DNA of 64,000 nucleotides, from positions 62,001 to 126,000 of the forward strand of contig JACQZI010000027.1 of NCBI GenBank assembly GCA_016207825.1, written 5' to 3'. This stretch comes from Planctomycetota bacterium. GTDB taxonomy: Bacteria; Planctomycetota; MHYJ01; JACQXL01; JACQZI01. Below the pieces are notes generated by a model that was not told the origin of the DNA, made no database searches, and worked only from the letters and a program-made list of their open reading frames with translations. Positions 60,779 through 64,000 of this stretch are shown here, piece after piece (position 1 is the first letter of the stretch; each line of letters starts with the position of its first letter). A program made the translations under genes and the position numbers.

Positions 60779-60960
60779 CCCCGCCTGTGAAGGCGGGGGT
60801 GAAAGCCGTTTCCAGCAACAAAGTTGCTGGACAAGCGAAGCTTGAACCCGTAAGAACCACGCCTGTAAAGGCGTGGGAATCTATGCGCCGGAAAAGGTCT
60901 TGACAACCACTCCGTTTTACTGTGGAGCCGCAGCGACATCCCGACACAAAGTGTCGGGAT
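60779..60960 (+). repeat. Series of four strong hairpins, possible IS200/IS605-type end
   Basis: Perfect stems: CCCCGCCT/AGGCGGGG (60779-60798), CCAGCAAC/GTTGCTGG (60812-60830), CCACGCCT/AGGCGTGG (60857-60876) and ATCCCGACAC/GTGTCGGGAT (60938-60960). The first and third are near copies. The piece TTGAACCCGTAAGAACCACG leading into the third stem resembles the right ends of IS200/IS605 elements, but no tnpA or tnpB is present, so at most it is a relic. Confidence 0.5.
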
Positions 60961-60994
60961 ATAAATACATCCATCTTGTAGTGAGAAACGAACG

Positions 60995-63007
60995 ATGCCA
61001 AAACTAAAGCCATTAGCCGACCAGCCCGACACCCGTCCGACCGAGTCATCCGGGCGGAGGACACCCGGTCTGGCGGGTTACCCGCCTGAACGAAGCATTC
61101 GGGCAGGTCTGGAAGAAATCAAATCCGCCCATAATAAAGAAAATTGGTTTACGGTAAAACGCCTGGGCGAAAAGACAATAAAATCATTATCTTTTAACTC
61201 CCTTCCGCCTTCAGATAAATACCAGCTATATTGCTATTTAGGCGATGCTTATCGCTTTCTTGGAGAATTTTCACGTTCACTGGATATTTATTATAAAGCA
61301 TCTTTACTTGCTTCTAAACGCCTCAAACCTCCTTATAACGCCATGATATTCAGTGTTCTGGGGCTTAATTTCCTGAATATTGGAAACATCAATCAGGCAT
61401 TAAACCAATTCAAGAAAGTCGAGCAATATTATCAGGAATGCGGCGATAAATTATACCCGATGGATACATCAAGGCGTTTCTATAATCTTTTAGGGCTTGG
61501 TTATGTATATCTCCATAAAGACGAACTGGATGAAGTGAAAGAAACCATTGAAAGAAAACTGCCCGCATACTTGTCATTATTATCTGACAAGGATATTGTT
61601 ATGGAGTATTACCATCTAAAAGGAGAATATTTGATAGCGATAAAAAACTATAAGGATGCCCGCGTATCTTTTTGGGAATCTATTAAAATCGGCGAGCAAA
61701 TCAATTTACCCGCTGGTGTTATTACCGCAAAAATACATCTCGCCATAATTGACCTTATAGAAAACCAAAAGCGCTTCGCTATTCAGAATCTGCAAACTAT
61801 TCTGAAGGATGCACAACGGCTAAAACTCAATGATATTGTTTGTGAAGTCGGGCTTCTTTTAAGTAAATGTTACAGCCTTAGCGGCTTCCCTGATAAAGCA
61901 ATAATAATAGAAAACCGCATTAAGCCTATTCTGTCCAAGCTTGATACGGTTTGGCTCTATGAAAAAACCCGGGAATTCGATAGGCTCTATCAACAATTAC
62001 AGGGTAAACCCAAACATATATCCAAATTTATCCCGAAGATACTGGTTCAAACCCTTGATGGCCGTTATGAAAAGTCGGCTGATAAGTATACCATTGTTGG
62101 TAATCATCCCGCAATGCAAGAAATTTATCATCTTATAGAAAAGATTGCTCCGACAGACTTACCGGTGTTGATTCAAGGCGAAACCGGCACGGGAAAGGAA
62201 CTTATTGCCAGTGCCATACATAATAATAGCCGGCGTGTAAGCAAAACCTATTTCCCCTTTAACTGCGGGGCGCTTCCGGAAACGCTTATTGAAAGCAGTT
62301 TATTCGGCCATACCAAAGGCGCTTTCACCGGTGCAATCGAAGAGAAAAAAGGTTATATTGAGCTCGCTTCAGGCGGCACGCTATTTATAGATGAAATCGC
62401 CAATATGTCTCCGTCTATGCAGCAGAAGTTACTACGAGTTCTTGAAGAAAAACTTCTCTGGCGTGTTGGTGCCTCAAAACCAATTCAGATAGATACCCGC
62501 TTTATCTTTGCCAGCAATCAGGATATTGAACAACTGGTTAAGCGAAAACTCTTCAGGGAAGACCTGTTTTACCGCATCAATACGATAGTGATAAATCTTC
62601 CTCCCCTCCGCGACCGAAAGGATGACATTCCGTTATTGGCCCAGCATTTTCTACGAAAATATGGTCGTCCCTCGTCTCTCGTCTCTCCTTCCGCCCTTTC
62701 CCTTTTTACCGCCTACCCCTGGCCCGGCAATATCCGTGAACTGGAAAACGAAATAAAACGCATCTGCGCCTTATATCCCGATGTCAAAGTTATAGAAGAA
62801 TCAATGTTATCTGATACCATCCGTAATTACCAACCACCTGCCCATCCGCCGAAAAGCAAATCCCTTAAAGAGTCAACTCTATCATATCAACGAAAATTTA
62901 TTAAAGATGTTTTAGACAGTTGTAATGGAAATATCACCCAGGCGGCCCATTTATTAGCATGCGCCCCGGCTAATCTCTGCCGGAAAATGAAGTCGTTAAA
63001 ACTTTAA
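60995..63007 (+). CDS. Sigma-54 enhancer-binding protein with TPR sensor domain
   Basis: 670 residues. An N-terminal TPR-like helical domain (about 60-340: YCYLGDAYRFLGEFSRSLDI, FSVLGLNFLNIGNINQALNQ) replaces the usual receiver or GAF domain. The AAA+ domain (365-600) has Walker A GETGTGKE (395-402), the sigma-54 contact loop GAFTGA (442-447), Walker B GGTLFIDEI and the arginine-finger segment FREDLFYRI. A Fis-type HTH (NITQAAHLLACAPANLCRKM) ends it. Residues 8-40 are encoded by GC-rich palindromic repeat and look inserted. A -24/-12 promoter lies 209 bases downstream. Confidence 0.93.
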   Translation: MPKLKPLADQPDTRPTESSGRRTPGLAGYPPERSIRAGLEEIKSAHNKENWFTVKRLGEKTIKSLSFNSLPPSDKYQLYCYLGDAYRFLGEFSRSLDIYYKASLLASKRLKPPYNAMIFSVLGLNFLNIGNINQALNQFKKVEQYYQECGDKLYPMDTSRRFYNLLGLGYVYLHKDELDEVKETIERKLPAYLSLLSDKDIVMEYYHLKGEYLIAIKNYKDARVSFWESIKIGEQINLPAGVITAKIHLAIIDLIENQKRFAIQNLQTILKDAQRLKLNDIVCEVGLLLSKCYSLSGFPDKAIIIENRIKPILSKLDTVWLYEKTREFDRLYQQLQGKPKHISKFIPKILVQTLDGRYEKSADKYTIVGNHPAMQEIYHLIEKIAPTDLPVLIQGETGTGKELIASAIHNNSRRVSKTYFPFNCGALPETLIESSLFGHTKGAFTGAIEEKKGYIELASGGTLFIDEIANMSPSMQQKLLRVLEEKLLWRVGASKPIQIDTRFIFASNQDIEQLVKRKLFREDLFYRINTIVINLPPLRDRKDDIPLLAQHFLRKYGRPSSLVSPSALSLFTAYPWPGNIRELENEIKRICALYPDVKVIEESMLSDTIRNYQPPAHPPKSKSLKESTLSYQRKFIKDVLDSCNGNITQAAHLLACAPANLCRKMKSLKL

Positions 63008-63093
63008 TCTTTCGGAACAAAGCCGGATTAAATCGCCTAAAAGATAACACGTAGAAGCACGCTTGTTACCAAAAAGTAACTAAATTACCGAAG

Positions 63094-63114
63094 GTATTAT
63101 CATTTTGATAATAC
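63094..63114. promoter_or_regulatory. Candidate enhancer (UAS) palindrome
   Basis: GTATTATCA, TTT, TGATAATAC: a perfect 9-bp inverted repeat centred at 63104, about 115 bases upstream of the -24 box. This is the usual place for binding of a sigma-54 activator dimer. It is likely the site for the protein encoded at 60995. Confidence 0.55.
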
Positions 63115-63215
63115 TTATTGCGGGGCTCATTTTACTATCCGCGCGGTTGTTATCCTAACTCCTTGTTTATAAAGCATTAGGTAATTTGTGCGTTTCCTTT
63201 AATTTCCCTGAGACT

Positions 63216-63231
63216 TGGCACGATATTTGCT
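63216..63231 (+). promoter_or_regulatory. Sigma-54 (-24/-12) promoter
   Basis: TGGCAC (63216-63221), 5 bases, TTGCT (63227-63231), matching TGGCACN5TTGC(A/T) with the invariant GG and GC 12 bases apart. The expected start of transcription is near 63242, 65 bases before the ATG at 63307. Confidence 0.85.
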
Positions 63232-63306
63232 CTAAAATGAAGCATATATTCGCACGAACCTGAAAATAAGTCTCTGGTTGCTCCGGCGAATAGAGAGGAA
63301 AATGAC

Positions 63307-64000
63307 ATGAAAAAGCATAGTTTTCTGGTGTTGATTTTATTAGGCCTGTTAGCGGCGGTCGTAGTGGCGGATAATGAAAGAGGTAAAGCTAAAATCACAT
63401 GGGAAAAGAATTACGATGTGGCATTGAAAAACGCTCAAACTACGGGTAAACTCGTCCTGGTATTTTCCACCTGCGACTGCTGAGCGGTTCAGCGGGCAGA
63501 AGCAAGCCGTGTGCTTGCGGATGAAACGTTCATAGAGCTTACCCGGCAATTCCACATGGTTAACGGCACCGCCAAAGAAGCGGATAAATTCAAGATGGAC
63601 GAATATACTAAAAAAGGCGGAATGGTGATTGTTGATCCCGATGAGAATGAAATCATCCGCGGGTCTTTTCTCTACCGGAGCCAGGGGCAAGCCGCTCCCG
63701 AAAAAGCGCTGGAAATAATAAATGGCGCCTTAAAAATATATGCTCCCAAAGAAATTGACTGGTTAGATTCGCTTGAAAAAGGAGTAGAACTCGCGAAGGA
63801 TGGTAAAAAACTGTTATTTATCGCCTTTGCCGACGACCAGCAAGATTCGCTGAAAACCCTGAAGGCGCTGGAAAACCCGTTCCTGGTTAAAACCAATGAA
63901 AAATTCGTATTTGTTAAGGTAAAAACGGCAAAAAAACCGGATAAACCTTCCGCTAAAAAGGAAACGGATGAGGAAAAGAAAAAACGTGAAGCCGAGATAG
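63307..64000 (+). CDS. Exported thioredoxin-like protein, putative selenoprotein (CxxU), partial
   Basis: Starts MKKHSFLVLILLGLLAAVVV, a signal peptide, after GAGAGG. Codon 59 is an in-frame TGA in FSTCDC(TGA)AVQRAEA, after which the same frame stays open to the window end (231 codons in all). Aligned to the sister protein at 10387 (active site CGWC), the TGA falls at the second Cys of CxxC, so selenocysteine giving CDCU is plausible. A stem-loop at 63502-63518 fits a bacterial SECIS. The rest has a thioredoxin_7-like pattern (KKGGMVIVDPDENEIIRGSF) and a second related segment. Alternatives are a nonsense mutation or a base error. The 3' end is outside the window. Confidence 0.65.
63502..63518 (+). 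promoter_or_regulatory. Candidate bacterial SECIS hairpin
   Basis: GCAAGC (63502-63507), loop CGTGT, GCTTGC (63513-63518). The loop begins 24 bases after the TGA and has G at its second position, inside the range usually given for bacterial SECIS elements. Confidence 0.5.

Noticed and set aside
63307-64000. Reassigned genetic code (TGA as Trp or Gly)
   Set aside because: Several intact genes end in TGA at the expected place (10301, 13755, 58181 region excluded), and no other conserved gene needs TGA read as an amino acid.

Overview
The window looks like a chromosomal fragment of an uncultured Gram-negative bacterium of the PVC superphylum, most likely a planctomycete. Four observations support this. 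EF-Tu has a lengthened switch I region of the type I associate with planctomycetes. LpxC is fused to FabZ, within a bamA-skp-lpxD-lpxC/fabZ-lpxA block. AroD is fused to AroE, as in Chlamydiae. There is also a DUF2950-like protein. These assignments come from reading motifs, not from a database search. TGA is used as an ordinary stop by several genes (for example those ending at 4857, 10301 and 13755).

Layout. 1-9.6 kb: small housekeeping genes (FmdB, HIT, a broken sucC, sucD, nadC, panE, holA) interrupted by an accessory patch (1.8-3.8 kb) and by small inverted-repeat elements carrying GxxExxY or S23 four-helix genes. 9.7-13.8 kb: methyltransferase, thioredoxin-like protein, and a glycosyltransferase fused to a sugar-kinase-like domain. 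13.8-17 kb: the classic tRNA-Thr/Tyr/Gly/Thr-tuf-rpmG-tRNA-Trp-secE-nusG cluster, which stops at nusG without rplK. 17-23.5 kb: RidA, tRNA-Pro with a broken copy, SppA, PilZ and envelope proteases. 23.5-29.2 kb: an accessory island with a 22-bp tandem array, a PIN toxin pair, lipoproteins and orphan proteins. 29.2-35.5 kb: outer-membrane assembly and lipid A genes. 35.5-41.3 kb: a surface-polysaccharide operon. 41.3-51.9 kb: carbamate kinase, AroDE, a NifU-type protein, a second 22-bp array, ispG, and mrdA-rodA (cell elongation). 51.9-59 kb: an ECF-sigma-led MacAB/TolC-type efflux operon with a divergent partner gene. 59-64 kb: a 2-hydroxyacyl-CoA dehydratase-type protein, a sigma-54 enhancer-binding protein, and a putative selenocysteine thioredoxin-like protein running off the window.

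How genes work together. The bam/skp/lpx genes build the outer membrane, and the next operon makes sugars and glycosyl transfers for its surface glycans. The ECF operon is headed by a promoter whose GGAACTT-N15-GTTATT is repeated exactly on the opposite strand facing gene 58181, which implies an autoregulated envelope-stress regulon. The enhancer-binding protein at 60995 is followed by a 9-bp palindrome and a -24/-12 promoter in front of the putative selenoprotein.

The other main theme is repeats. There are two degenerate 22-bp G-tract arrays. There are several small inverted-repeat elements, some with a gene inside, some empty and some broken. GC-rich palindromes occur both between genes and in frame inside genes (sucD, sucC, ispG, the enhancer-binding protein).
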